Shown: positions 1 to 10,802 of the stretch, in pieces
How positions within the stretch are numbered: the stretch's first letter is position 1
Layout of the letters: each line of letters begins with the position of its first letter
NCBI GenBank assembly: GCA_903772945.1
Contig: CAICTM010000121.1
Coordinates: 1-64,000 of the forward strand
DNA length: 64,000 nt
Direction: 5' to 3'
Source: Seminavis robusta
Lineage: Eukaryota; Bacillariophyta; Bacillariophyceae; Naviculales; Naviculaceae
Notes under the pieces: generated by a model
The model's input: the letters and a program-made list of their open reading frames with translations, nothing else
Database searches by the model: none
What the model was told of the DNA's origin: nothing
Position numbers and translations under genes: made by a program

Positions 1-320
1 TGCAACTGGTGAGGATGCAAGATGCCATCCCGTGTGCATCGCTCACAAATTCCACCAAGATCCTTCGCGAAAGATCCGTCGTGAAAGATCGCGACGTGAA
101 GGTTTCCAATCATCGTGAAGATCTTCCACAAACCACCACAAACTCAATATAAAGACAACCAACCACACTCAACAAACACACAGCCACATTCCCATTTGTT
201 GCATGCCTTGCAACACTCACTCCTACACCTCATCAGCAAGCTAGGAATCCAAAAATGGCAACAGTTCAAGGAGTTAGAAATAAGACCATATAAAAGCAGT
301 TCAAACAGCAACACAAAAGC
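1..320. other. Gene-free left edge
   Basis: No gene is supported here. The stretch contains short degenerate repeats of the form GAAAGATC at about 65-100 and A/C-rich sequence after 120. It abuts the decayed element to its right and may belong to it. Confidence 0.4.
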
Positions 321-2881
321 TCACCTTTCATCCTCTTCCTCTGGAATGAAATTCGCATCATCAATCTCGTCCCCATTGTCGTCAAACTGAACCTCGTCTT
401 GATCAACCAACAAGTCAATAACGTTGCCGTCCCTGTCAAGCTCAAAGCCAAAGAGATTGCCCGTCTCCAGTCGAGCCGCTACATCCTCCGCACTCTCCTC
501 CTGGAGAACCGCATAACCACCTCCAAGATGCGGAATCGCATCGTCATGCCACCACTGGTACTTCATCGTCAGAATATCATCCACAATATTGCGGTAGCGA
601 GCACCACCGCGACGTTCAACGAATGTACCGTCCTTCACCATTGCCGCTTTATTCTCTTGAGCTCGAATGCCCTTCTGGTCGCCAAGGCCTTGGACGACAG
701 CGCCTCTAGCCAGGTGAATCGCCATCATCGAGTCTTCGAATCGATCCATATCCTGGACGATGCGTTCGCTTGGCGGTGCACCTTGGAGGACACGATGGTA
801 CGCTTCCTGCCCACGCTTTGGTGTCGAGATGGTGAACTTGGTTGGGTCGTCATCATCCAAATGGCTCGTAATGATGATATGACGATTCACTGAATCATTC
901 ACGTCCTTGTTGAGAGACGTATCCAAGCGTTGGCCTCTGGACTGTTGCCTGACGGGAACTTGTCGAGACGATTGCTGGTGAGGTTCAATCCAACAGGAAG
1001 AAGCCAGTGCGCAAGGTAGCCGTGTTCCTCCATCCACTCGTAGCATTCTTTGGACGTCATCTGGGACAGCGCATCGTGATAGAAATACCAGCCGTGAAAG
1101 TTAGGTCGGTGCTTGCGAAAGAAGCGCCTGGATTCCTTGTACATGTGCTTGACGACCTCTGTGACACATCCGGTCGAATTCAGAGTAGTGGATCGTTGAA
1201 TGAAGTCTCGCCAATCCTCACCATAGCGGGACTTGTAGGGATTTGGACGCTTGCGGTAGTCAGTTGTGTGTGGACCACATTCGAAGCCTTCCGACACGCG
1301 GCACGCCAACCTTTGAGAGTCTTGAGATTTCTCGAAACAAACGGGATCATAAAGGTACACCACCTTCGTCCCCATAGGTAATCTTCCGTCATGTCCCGCA
1401 GCTCAAATGTTTCCGCTTCTGCAAAGTCACGAACAGTGAAGATGCCGTGTTCGTTGAGCTTTTCGATCTTTGCCTTTCCACAGTAAGGAATCATTCCTTT
1501 ACGAGGTTGTCCGACATGTAGAGTTTCCCCACTTCCCGTGTCGTAGCCAACCAACCTTGCGTCTTGGCTGGACCATCCCGCATCTTCTTGATCCTGACAA
1601 TCTCAATTTTGACAAGCTCGCGGTATTTCTTCAAGAGATGATGTTCCTGCTGTGTAATCAAATGGATCCAACACCCATCCTCTTCTTGCGTTCGACAAAC
1701 CATCAGCGTTGCGGTAAGAGACCATTGCACAGCCAAGTCCAAGGCGGACCTCATCTCGTACTTGACGTTCAAGCAGTAAGCAGGAACAGCATGATTGTAG
1801 CTTCCGTTGGGATCTGGTTGCCCCTCGTCGTTTCTTGCGAACTGGACAACAGTTTTCCGACCAGCCTGCGCATTAACCGACCCAATCTTGCACTTGCGGT
1901 TCATCTCATCCCAGACGGCACAATCATCGACTGAAAATCCCATCCTGCGGCTTTGAGTTTCTCAATATCAAAGCAGGGCGGAAGTGAAACTCATAGCCAG
2001 AACGGACGCACGAGAGGAATCGTCATGCTGTTGTTCCGAACTGGAACTCGCACTGCTTTCGTCGTTCGCATGCCTTCATCAGGAGGGGAGTCGGAGGCGT
2101 TTACTGGAAATCGAGCTGGAAGAATCAGCCTTGTAAGAGGAACCAGACGATTCGTCACTTATCCAGCCGTCCAAGCCCAACACAACCTGTCGCTGAGGTA
2201 GTTCCTCTGGAGGATCCGTTAGCGCTGCTTCACGAAGCCGGTCAGGAACCTCAACATCATGTCCCATGCGAAGTAACAGTGTGTAGCCCAACCATGACGA
2301 CAAAGTGCCCAAGGGGAGTTCACGTCCCTGTTGCCTTGCTTCCGCTTGCGAATTGGCACCACCCTGTGCTTGAGTCGTTTCTTCAACCATCGACGGCAGA
2401 CCTGAATAAGGGACCAAGCCTCTTTCAATTCAGAAGACGATTCAGATGTTGCATCGCCATTGTCACGCTCATGCTCTTCCAGTTCAATGCAGTTGGCAAT
2501 GAAGACGGCATCAAACGAGTCGTTGGGGATGATGACGGGCTTGAGTCCAGCATGAACCCGCTGGCCAGTGTAGAAATGTGTTGTCGCAGCAATGATGCAA
2601 GTCTGTGAAGACGTGCAACATACTTGGTCCGGTTGCTTTCTTCGTACATGGTGGATTGCTTGTGAGAGAAAGCATCTCTTTACAGGTGTTTCAGTGGTCA
2701 AATGGTGCTTGGTCGATTGACGGGGATTTATTGTTGCTTTACTTGAGATCGTGGATTTTCTTCTTTTCTTATCTGTGACTAACTGGGATTTAAAGAAACG
2801 ATTTGCCTTTCCAGTCCCAATTCGGAAAGAAACTGCCGTGACCGGCACTGAAATCGCCGGGCGAGCCTCACTTTCTACCAA
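321..2881 (-). pseudogene. Decayed multi-frame repeat-element gene, family not recognised
   Basis: On the minus strand a series of overlapping open stretches (about 2881-2219, 2417-2079, 1943-1491, 1554-1180, 1375-899, 1046-321) change frame repeatedly yet each carries protein-like composition. Examples are the segments around YKSRYGEDWRDFIQ, HGWYFYHDALSQM and KYQWWHDD, rich in Trp, Tyr and charged residues, with an acidic C-terminus. Coding-like sequence spread over three frames indicates an old, broken gene, with several breaks. The style resembles the large ORFs of diatom repeat elements, but I see no catalytic triad or domain that names a family, so the element type (DNA transposon or other) stays open. 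No clear terminal repeats were found. Confidence 0.45.
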
Positions 2882-3739
2882 AAATTACATTAACATGATA
2901 GACAACTCAACTCAAAGTGACCACTTGGCGATGCTGGAATGGGTATTTGTAGTTGGTGAACCTTCTAATCGGCCTACTGTAGTGTGGTCCTTACAGTCAA
3001 GGGAAGCCATCCCCGCAAAGAAAGAACAACATTTTTTTTTGGATGACACAACTTAACCATAGGTACGGTATGACGTCAACTCGGAAGCTACTCCAAGGAG
3101 TACAGTTTACGGTACCGTGCCATACGTACCGGTACGTAAAAGCTGGCACCGGTCAATCATCATCCACTCATCCACAGAGCTATCCACAGTACCAGGTACC
3201 GGTACATGTACTAGTACCGTCTGGTATCAGGGTGGCGAGCCACCAACCCCTCGCCACGCCAAAGCTGGCTCTATATCTATCTGGCCACTGTGGCTAGCTA
3301 GAAAGCAAGCTAGCTACCAGAGAGAGCTATTTGGCTAGCTGATTATGCATTTTGAAAAATGTTGCTCGCCTGAGCATGCATGTTTGTTGGTTCCCTACAA
3401 CTTCCATGTCATGTCTGACCTGGGAAAGAAGCACGCAGCAGGAATATCTTTTGGAAGCAGCAGTGAGGCCGAGAGAGGGGAAAGCTGGGCCTGGGTTGTG
3501 CACCCAGGATTCGATTCCATTTGATCTGCGACGAATCAGAATCCCTCTACCAGCTAGAAGGGCTTTCGAGGATGGTCAACTCCTTGGCTGGCAGCAATCA
3601 GCCAGGTTTGCTACAGTTGCTTTGCGAGGGCAACAACTACTACTAGTAAATGAGTCCATGCTTTCCTATAAGCATCAACCTAAAACTAACTTGGTTATTT
3701 TCATACTACAGATAGAGATGCAACGGAATGGCCAACCAA
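2882..3739. other. Intergenic, palindrome-rich
   Basis: No gene is supported. It holds a perfect CRE palindrome TGACGTCA at 3071-3078, clusters of GGTACC/ACCGGT palindromes at 3060-3220 and GCTAGC runs at 3290-3345. Reading frames crossing it are short and without protein-like composition. It lies just downstream of the copper monooxygenase gene. Confidence 0.5.
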
Positions 3740-6421
3740 TCAGGCTCCATGAATCTTACTCAAGGATTCGGATTCATTTTGGTCGCTTGACAAAGAGCCC
3801 CCCTTGTCTTGGGAATTCAAAATGTCATCCTCTGTGATGTCGTGGCTGCCAGTGATGTTGACACTTATTGGAGGCTTCGCCATGTGTAACATGGCAGCAA
3901 CAGCAAAGAAATTGGAAAACAGAATGGCCACCAACAAGATAGTCAAAACAGCATTGACGGCCCTGGGGTCCGTAAAGAAGGGACTGGAAGGTGCCCACTC
4001 AGAAAAGCTGACTTCCTGGTATGCCCATGCAATATCCGAAGATCCAGACTGCTGGACCAAGAGATTGACAACGAGGATTACCACAACCACCCTGCTGGCC
4101 ACAAAAAAGAAACAAGCAATGTGACAAAGTCTCGGCCAAATACTCCTGTGAGTCTCGCGGAATCCAGTAAGTCGGAGCAAGAGTACAATGTACAAGGGCT
4201 GCTCTGACATTGCCAAGATAATCAAGGCCATGCCAAACTTTAAGGCCAAAAGACTGAAATTGACAAAAGCAACCACAATCAGATACATCATGGTACACGA
4301 AGTCGTGATATGGTGCAGGACAAGTGACCATCGGACGTCAATTCGATAGAAAAGTTCCATCAAATACAGCACAGCTTGGGTCATTATGAGGCCTCGCGAG
4401 ATAATAAGCATATTGGGATCCACACCATTGAAGGTGGCATCTTCCTTATAGATCGAAGCCAGATCCATGCACACAATCGGAAGTGCCACTGTGCTGAACA
4501 CTAGCTCGCCAAGGTAGACCACAGCATTGCGCCGTTCCCTCAAGTCACAAGTGTGGATTCCAAGAAACCTCAAGAACTTTTTGCTGGAAAGGAGAGTGAC
4601 CCCCACAAAAGCTGCAATGGCGACAAGCTGTGCATAAACGGCTGGGTCGCCATAGGTGATTGTGTTGGATTCTGTCATCTCCATTAGCAATGGCTTGCAG
4701 ATATTCCTGCGGTGGTCTGAGAGTTGGACAAAGTCATGGTTGCTCTTGGGAGTGGGTGGATATTTGTAGTCACTGTATGGTAGCTTTCTTGGATCCACTG
4801 TGATGTTGGTCCCCATGTGTGTATTCTTGAAAGGCTCTCCTTCTCTGACATAGACCCCAATAGGCCTCCCATAGTTTGGAATTGCTGGTGCCACGCCGAC
4901 ATAGAAATGGCACATTTCATCATCGACACTGTTGCCACCAACCACATCTCTATCAACAAGAGGCCGATATGTGCATGAAATTATAAGGGCATCACCAGGA
5001 AGGTACCTCCAGCGGGTGAAGTCTGCGGTTTGGCGATTAAAATCATACGATTTGTGATTGTAGACATCCATGATGTGCGTGCCATTCCTGATCAAGCTGA
5101 CCCTTCCTCGAACTCCCAGTTTGTGCATATGCAACAAACTCCCAATGGCCTGAACACCGCCTTGAGGCAGATGTTCTTTGGTAGCTTCCCCTGAGATAAG
5201 ATACTGCAGTGTTATTTCTTTTTGCTGAGGGTCTGCAGGGATTACCAATGATTCATACAAGCCAAGGTGGGAAGCCATCGTTCCTGGCTGGGTGCTTCCC
5301 GAATCAAGTGATGGCGGTTGGATCCAGAGTCTAAAGCCAGTAGTGTCATTCACAATCGGCTTGCCAAAAGGGTTTTCGTAGTGAACTAATAGGACATGGA
5401 CCCCCGCATTGAGATCTGCATGTAAGCCTGGTGGGCCTTCCATCAAACGTGTTCCCACAGCATTAGAGATCATAACATCACAGGCAGGCATGTTACTAAT
5501 GCAGTCCCATGGCTCTCCATCCATGTGCGATGACACAGCTGATGGGTTGGGGCAGTAGTAAAAGTGTTGATGGTGGAAGACTTCATTTGTGTCGCCATTG
5601 TCGCCTGTGTTGCCTTCTCCCCACACCATCTGATATGCTGTGTAAGTCATGTGTTCGGAGACGTTGAAAACCCTGCACATGTAGCTGGTTCTGATATTAG
5701 CGTCCAGCGAAACGTTGGTCATTTGAATATCAAAAGGCAGAGGGGTCACAGCAGTATCCAGATTTCCGTGGACTACCATTCCCTTCCCAAAATATGTCTT
5801 TGTAGAGTTGGCGGGAGGTGCCACAAGATTGCGTTTGAACAGGAGCTCTTCATCAATCATGAAATTGACCACTCCGGTTGCCCGGTCTGGACCATGGTAA
5901 AGCATTCCTCCATCTTCTGAAAGCTGGCCGGATGCACAGATGATGTATTGCTGGTGGGCCGCAATGTCAATATCTTCTTCATCACAAGTGAACAAGTTCC
6001 GTTCAATGGTAGCCTGAATCCTTCCTTCATCATCATGGTGGGCCTCAAGGAGCTCGACATTTTTAATAAAGTCTAACTTTGGAAGCCCATATACAGTGGA
6101 GAATCTATCCTCAACCTGGAAGCCTCCCCCAGTGTCTCCGCCAGTAAACTTGACCACAGCAATGTCAGCACCTTTCATTCCTCCATATTCTGATATTCCA
6201 AAGGCTGTCCACTCAGCACCAACTTCACCCTTCCATTGTAGAGTTATCTTGAGTGCTTCCCTGTCAACTGTCCATTTAAGATCTGTACAACCACCTCCAA
6301 CAAGGGTGGCATTCCTCTCAAACTGAAAGGGCAGGGAACCCCTTGCTGAATGGAGCAGGCAAAGGAAGAGAGTGGCCAGAGCAAAGCACCGATCTAGCAC
6401 CGGTCGTAGTGGTAGCGTCAT
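3740..6421 (-). CDS. DOMON - copper type II monooxygenase - TLC-like membrane fusion protein
   Basis: A single-exon gene. The frame opens at 6469, but the second Met (codon 6421-6419) gives a better signal peptide (MTLPLRPVLDRCFALATLFL), so that start is preferred. Numbering below is from the longer frame of 909 residues. Residues about 55-190 form a DOMON domain. Residues about 215-560 match the DBH/PHM/MOXD copper monooxygenases: the CuH ligands are H299-H300 (FHHQHF) and H363 (LVHYEN), and the CuM ligands are H447 and H449 (LLHMH) and M519 (DDEMCHF), so every copper ligand is present. After a helix near 610-630, residues about 650-860 contain six or seven hydrophobic helices with an HH pair (H719-H720), resembling a TLC (TRAM/LAG1/CLN8) domain. 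Predicted role: ascorbate-dependent hydroxylation in the secretory lumen or at the surface; the substrate is unknown. A TGACGT site lies upstream at 6491-6496. Confidence 0.85.
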   Translation of the reverse strand: MTLPLRPVLDRCFALATLFLCLLHSARGSLPFQFERNATLVGGGCTDLKWTVDREALKITLQWKGEVGAEWTAFGISEYGGMKGADIAVVKFTGGDTGGGFQVEDRFSTVYGLPKLDFIKNVELLEAHHDDEGRIQATIERNLFTCDEEDIDIAAHQQYIICASGQLSEDGGMLYHGPDRATGVVNFMIDEELLFKRNLVAPPANSTKTYFGKGMVVHGNLDTAVTPLPFDIQMTNVSLDANIRTSYMCRVFNVSEHMTYTAYQMVWGEGNTGDNGDTNEVFHHQHFYYCPNPSAVSSHMDGEPWDCISNMPACDVMISNAVGTRLMEGPPGLHADLNAGVHVLLVHYENPFGKPIVNDTTGFRLWIQPPSLDSGSTQPGTMASHLGLYESLVIPADPQQKEITLQYLISGEATKEHLPQGGVQAIGSLLHMHKLGVRGRVSLIRNGTHIMDVYNHKSYDFNRQTADFTRWRYLPGDALIISCTYRPLVDRDVVGGNSVDDEMCHFYVGVAPAIPNYGRPIGVYVREGEPFKNTHMGTNITVDPRKLPYSDYKYPPTPKSNHDFVQLSDHRRNICKPLLMEMTESNTITYGDPAVYAQLVAIAAFVGVTLLSSKKFLRFLGIHTCDLRERRNAVVYLGELVFSTVALPIVCMDLASIYKEDATFNGVDPNMLIISRGLIMTQAVLYLMELFYRIDVRWSLVLHHITTSCTMMYLIVVAFVNFSLLALKFGMALIILAMSEQPLYIVLLLRLTGFRETHRSIWPRLCHIACFFFVASRVVVVILVVNLLVQQSGSSDIAWAYQEVSFSEWAPSSPFFTDPRAVNAVLTILLVAILFSNFFAVAAMLHMAKPPISVNITGSHDITEDDILNSQDKGGSLSSDQNESESLSKIHGA

Positions 6422-7191
6422 ACGTTTTTTGTTGTCTTTGGTGTTGGCTTTTGGTGAGTTTCGGAGCACAACCTTTGGCGTTACGGTGGTTGACGTCTTG
6501 TTCTTTTTGCTCTCCGTGGGTTAGTTTCGGGCGCAGCAGCAGTGCTCTCTGCGTTCAATGCTCAACACTTTTATTTTCGGAGAGGATTTATTTGATCCAC
6601 GCCACCGTGTTCCCAGTGGTCTGGATGGAGCGATGGAGCAACTCTTTGAACGTCAACTCTTCGAGCGAACCCTTTCAATTTTCTTGAATGAGGCTGTATG
6701 CGAAACCCTGTTGGTCTACAGCTCTGGCGGCGGATTCATGCAGATGGACTACTTCCTTGTACATGTCCGTAAACTTTGCAAAAGTGAGGGACTACGCATT
6801 GGTTTTCGTCGGCGCATGGGCTATGGTACTTACGCGATCAAACCTGGATAGTAACCGTTGTTAATGCGATCTAACCTGGACACTAACCGTTGGTGGGTTT
6901 CGATCCCGCACAATAATACAGGCTTGAGTATTTGGTGATGCCCGCATCATGACTGCGTTCAGTCATGAATGACGTACCCTCATTTTCATTCAAAGAAAGT
7001 TCGGAACGAATTCATCGAATCTTCAATCTCTCGGAAGCAGTCAACACCATGAACGTCCTTGGGAATGGAAATCGTATCCCTCATTTCCCCCAACCTTCTC
7101 TTCTTTGGAAGCAAGATAGAAAGATAGAAAGCTCTACTAGATAGCTGGCAGTTGGTTTAGTGTAGTTGAAAGCCAAACGATACAAAGGAAG
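6422..7191. other. Divergent intergenic region
   Basis: Upstream of both the monooxygenase (minus) and the ITPase gene (plus), so it must hold both promoters. A TGACGT motif lies at 6491-6496. A 97-codon plus-strand frame at 6558-6851 has mixed composition and no recognisable domain; it is left uncalled. A short direct repeat (GCGATC...AACCTGGA...TAACCGTTG) occurs at about 6833-6862 and 6868-6890. Confidence 0.4.
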
Positions 7192-8263
7192 ATGACAATA
7201 CCCATGCCTACAAAATCTAACTCCCACCACCCAAGGAAAGCACTTGGGCTATATACATGTTTTCTTGTGCTGCAGTTGTGTTTTCATGCCGAGCCATGCA
7301 ACGGTTTCTCAGCTCCAGCTGTCAATGGAGATTCCAGTGCCGCCAAGAGTGCGGGTAGTCAACAGCTCCAAATTGCGTTTGTCACGGGAAATGAAATGAA
7401 GGTACGGTAGGCACTGACTGCTTTCACTCCAAGTGATCAATCTGATCATGTTTAAAATTCATGATCTTACGTATACCCATCTGATCTGATCTGATCTTTG
7501 CGGTTGCTTATAAACTTTTATAAATGCATAGGCCAGGGAATTGAATATGATTTTGGCCGAGTGCACCCAAGACGATGTTACTCATCGTTCTTCCTCGGAT
7601 GATAACAATGATAATGCCAAGGATGCCAATGACAGCACTACGGTCAATTCTTCCTTTGTCAATCTCCGCGTGATCACGGTCGATTTGCCCGAAATTCAAG
7701 AAGTCAATACGGAAGCCATTGCCAAGGAAAAGGCATTGCTGGGAGCGCAATTGGCAGGAGGACCTTGCGTGGTGGAAGACACGTCCCTACAATTCACCGC
7801 CTTGGGAGGCATGCCGGGTCCCTACATTAAATGGTTCCAAGAACGATTGGGCAGTGAAGGACTCTACAATATATTGACAGCCTACGAGGACAAATCCGCC
7901 CAAGCCGTCTGTACACTGGCATTTTGTCCCTATCCACATGCCGATCCCGTCTTGTTTACTGGAGTGACACATGGGACCATTGTAAAGCCCGTACCGGGAC
8001 GTGGATTTGGATGGGATTCCATTTTTGTACCCGACAATTGCGATAATGCCGAGGAGGATGAAAACTGCACCCCTGAGCAAAGGAAACCCTTTAGTTTAAT
8101 GACGACCGAAGAAAAGAATCAAAAGTCGCATCGAGGCAAAGCCGTACGACAATGGGCGGCTTGGTTGCGACGGAATCAAAACGAATTGTGGGAACGACAA
8201 GGTGGAAGACCGGCGATTGGACACAAAGGACTGGATTTCAAATGCACCAGTGTGGAAGAATGA
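7192..8263 (+). CDS. ITPA: Inosine/xanthosine triphosphate pyrophosphatase (ITPase/HAM1 family), leader-bearing
   Basis: Two exons, 7192-7401 and 7532-8263, with a phase-0 intron (GTACGG...ATAG), giving 313 residues. The enzyme family hydrolyses ITP, dITP and XTP to monophosphates plus pyrophosphate and cleans the nucleotide pool. The splice joins the family signature TGNEMK to ARELN, restoring the nucleotide-binding TGN-x-x-K-x-x-E motif. Other hallmarks are VEDTSLQF, GGMPGPYIKWF, a PGRGFGWDSIF loop and the C-terminal SHRGKA motif. Two oddities: residues about 10-45 form a hydrophobic leader ending CNGFSAPA, resembling a diatom plastid-import motif (inference), and about 25 Asn/Asp/Ser-rich residues are inserted after the first helix. 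The intron contains three tandem CTGAT units. Confidence 0.9.
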
Positions 8264-8953
8264 TGAAGCGGATGACAATCAGGGTACAGACCACCAAGAC
8301 CATTTTATTAAATAGGGAAAGAGATAGAGAGAGGAACAAACTGTGAATGCATGCACAAAAGGAACGGCAAAAGACCACAAAGTTGGAACTACAATCAACA
8401 AGTTCAGATCAATCAAATCGACAACCAACAAAAACCACGCATTTGTAATTATTTGGAGCGTGATTAACCCCAATGTAAATACTATTCACTTGATGCTGAC
8501 CGTCGAGTCGCTCATGCTTGTCGACTTGACGGAATGCGCTCTCCAGTACCGGTAGCTTCGTTTTATGCCTTGCATCAGCACATATCTTGAAAGTAGAAGC
8601 AGCAAAGAGCACCACAGAACGACCATGCGCAATGCTTAATCTTGGCTGGATCAAAGCTCACCAGCGACAACGTCTGAGGTTAGCCAGCCGGAGGCCACCA
8701 CCACTAGTGGATTCGACGTATAGCTCGAAGTGACAGCCACTGTTTGGCGAGGCCCTGCAGCAGTCCAGACGTCGGGTTCCTGCCAAATCTAGAGTCGCTC
8801 GGTACCGTGTCACAAGTTTCAGTATCTTCTAAAAGTTTTTCTAAAAGTTATGCAAGGCTACCTAAACCTACCCATGTATAAAACAGCATCAGACGAAACA
8901 AGATACGATTTGCCACCCATCATAGAATCAATCAAACAACTCCTGCTGATTGC
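8264..8953. other. Intergenic between convergent genes
   Basis: 3' flanks of the ITPase gene and of the PH-like membrane protein gene. No coding potential, RNA gene or repeat beyond short homopolymers was recognised. Confidence 0.4.
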
Positions 8954-9634
8954 TTACACAATTTCCGAGCTGGCAACAGGAGGCGCAGCACTACGAGGGC
9001 GGTTCTTGATGGTCATGACCAATCGAGCAAAGTTGCGTGGATCCTTGACACCAACATATCTCTTGGATGATGAGCCATTGGCAACCCTGAGATGGATCAA
9101 GTTGATGGTTTTGTTAGTTCCAAATAGGCCACAATAAGGTTTCAATTCGCGTTGCTCCACCGTACAAGTGGTGATATCTTGCACGGCAATGGCTGTGGAA
9201 ACCATGGGCTTCTCCTGATCGTAACGGACACAGGAACTGGTAATGGCCATGTGGATTCCTCCAGTGTTAAAGGCTGCAGTGGCCCTTTTGCAAGTCAGCC
9301 TTGTCAAAACACCAAAGACGAAAGCAATCACCAAGCAGACCGAGGCGATACCATACAGCCCCATGGCAAGGAAAGCAGCGTACAGGACTGAGTATCCAGC
9401 CGCAATGGAACCGTACTTGATGGATGCCTGACTCTGATAGAGTTGAATGGCTTCCGTGTCTACATCGAACACAGCTTCAATATCCGGCTCCCCGGCATAG
9501 AAGGTATCCTTCCACATCATCTGGCCAGTCCTTGTCGTCGACACAGGAACGGCCTCTGCTGATGGAGCTTCTCCAGTCATGATGACAGCCTTGCTGATAA
9601 GAGAGTTAGATTCTTCTATTTTTAGGTTGGGCAT
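8954..9634 (-). CDS. Two-helix membrane protein with PH-like C-terminal domain
   Basis: A single-exon frame of 226 residues starting MPNLKIEE. A hydrophilic N-terminus of about 70 residues is followed by two adjacent hydrophobic helices (about 74-110) separated by a very short turn. The C-terminal part, about 115-220, is polar and rich in beta-type sequence and ends with a stretch like VGVKDPRNFARLVMTIKNR. That layout (helical hairpin, then a compact beta domain closed by an amphipathic helix) resembles bacterial-PH (bPH/DUF304) membrane proteins; this is an inference from layout and not a firm match. No function is assigned. Confidence 0.6.
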   Translation of the reverse strand: MPNLKIEESNSLISKAVIMTGEAPSAEAVPVSTTRTGQMMWKDTFYAGEPDIEAVFDVDTEAIQLYQSQASIKYGSIAAGYSVLYAAFLAMGLYGIASVCLVIAFVFGVLTRLTCKRATAAFNTGGIHMAITSSCVRYDQEKPMVSTAIAVQDITTCTVEQRELKPYCGLFGTNKTINLIHLRVANGSSSKRYVGVKDPRNFARLVMTIKNRPRSAAPPVASSEIV

Positions 9635-9965
9635 GGTTGTCTTGTGTTGCTCAGCTGCGAGGTGCGTGATAGAGGTCCTGATGATGAAAGAGATGTGGGA
9701 GAGTTGTGTTCGCTTCTTGCTACCTGGCTAGCTCTAGCTAGCTAGCTAGTAGCCACCGGTAGCTTTGCTACAAATAAATCAAAACATCAAAGATCCGAAT
9801 TGCGGTGGAGCATCAATTTACTCTCCAAGAAAGAGTAGTACTCTTAAACTCTGGCCTAGCTAGTTTGTGTCTGGGAAGGATCCACGGTCGAACCTTCAGT
9901 CGTGATCTTCCTAAACGCAGGGGGATCAACGATGCTCACGCTCGCCTGGCCAACAACTTCGAGAG
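9635..9965. other. Intergenic 5' flank with CTAG repeats
   Basis: Upstream of the PH-like gene. It contains a GCTAGCTAGCTAG run at about 9725-9750 and no coding potential. It ends at the left inverted end of the MULE-type element. Confidence 0.4.
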
Positions 9966-9987
9966 GCCCCCAAAAGCACGCACCTTA
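9966..9987 (+). repeat. Left terminal inverted repeat of the MULE-type element
   Basis: Its 22 bases are the exact reverse complement of 12871-12892. The bases outside are only partly matched. Confidence 0.8.
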
Positions 9988-10020
9988 AGGTTTTGAGTTT
10001 CAAGGGTATCATGCATATAA

Positions 10021-10115
10021 TATGTATCGTACGTATTGTATGTATTGTACATATTGTATGTATCGTACGTATTGTACGTATCATAAGTATTGTACGTATT
10101 ATACGTATTATACGT
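10021..10115 (+). repeat. Left subterminal array, 9-base period
   Basis: About ten diverged copies of a 9-base unit (consensus CGTATTGTA/TGTATCGTA). Because the period is a multiple of three, it reads as Tyr/Thr- or Ile-rich peptides in all frames; those are not genes. In transposons such arrays are often transposase binding sites (inference). Confidence 0.7.
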
Positions 10116-10552
10116 GCGAACGTGGACCAATGAGAACTCCCTTGATCAGCAGCAGCCATTTTTTAAAAAGCACACCAACAACAAAAACACCACCATCCAC
10201 ACTTCTTCTTCTCTCCTCTTGTTGCTCCTGCTATTGTTGCTTCTGTTGTTATTCAGCTATCACACCATCTCTACCACTACTATCAGGTACATTTACTCAG
10301 CTTCCTGCTTGTGAAATGGTCAGAGAGAGTGGCTATTCATCAGATGAGCAAAAGTTGATGTCATATCACCCTCTCTTCTTTCCTCCCTCCATGCCATACC
10401 CAAGTCTCTCAACAATGCTTTCACTCTTTCTCTACTATTCATAAAACAAGGTGAACAAGGAAGGACACCACCCAGGAAGTCAAGGAAGTCAAGAAACAGC
10501 ACATTTCCATTTCACCAGTAGATCACAGTACTGAAATCCTGTAAGTACCCTT

Positions 10553-10738
10553 TGTATCGTACGTATGATATATATAATATGTATCGTATGTATGATACGT
10601 ATGGTATATATCGTATGTATCATACAAACCTTTTGTATGATATGTATGATATGTATCGTATGTATGATATGTATCGTATGTATCGTATGTATCGTATGTA
10701 CTATATCTATTATATGTATAATGTATATCATACATATT
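10553..10738 (+). repeat. Internal array, 9-base period
   Basis: About twenty diverged copies of TGTATCGTA/TGTATGATA-like units, interrupted once near 10625 by a short non-repeat spacer. It is related to the two subterminal arrays and may mark the end of a nested or duplicated element terminus. Confidence 0.65.
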
Positions 10739-10802
10739 TCTGTATTGTACTGACTGCAATCTTTGTTTCTGCTGTTTGTTTATGGCTTTATTCATAGGTA
10801 TC

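Noticed and set aside
3352-3837. A 161-codon plus-strand frame running into the 3' end of the monooxygenase gene
   Set aside because: It overlaps a certain minus-strand gene, has low-complexity ends and no family resemblance.
6558-6851. A 97-codon frame in the divergent promoter
   Set aside because: No domain; it lies in the 5' region shared by two genes and its conservation cannot be judged.
6880-6925. GGTTTCGATCCC, resembling a tRNA T-arm
   Set aside because: No matching acceptor, D or anticodon arms could be drawn around it; no tRNA was convincingly found anywhere in the window.
10022-10797. Tyr/Thr- and Ile-rich open frames on both strands (also at 12700-12860)
   Set aside because: They are produced by the 9-base-period arrays; the same period leaves all frames open and yields simple repeated peptides.
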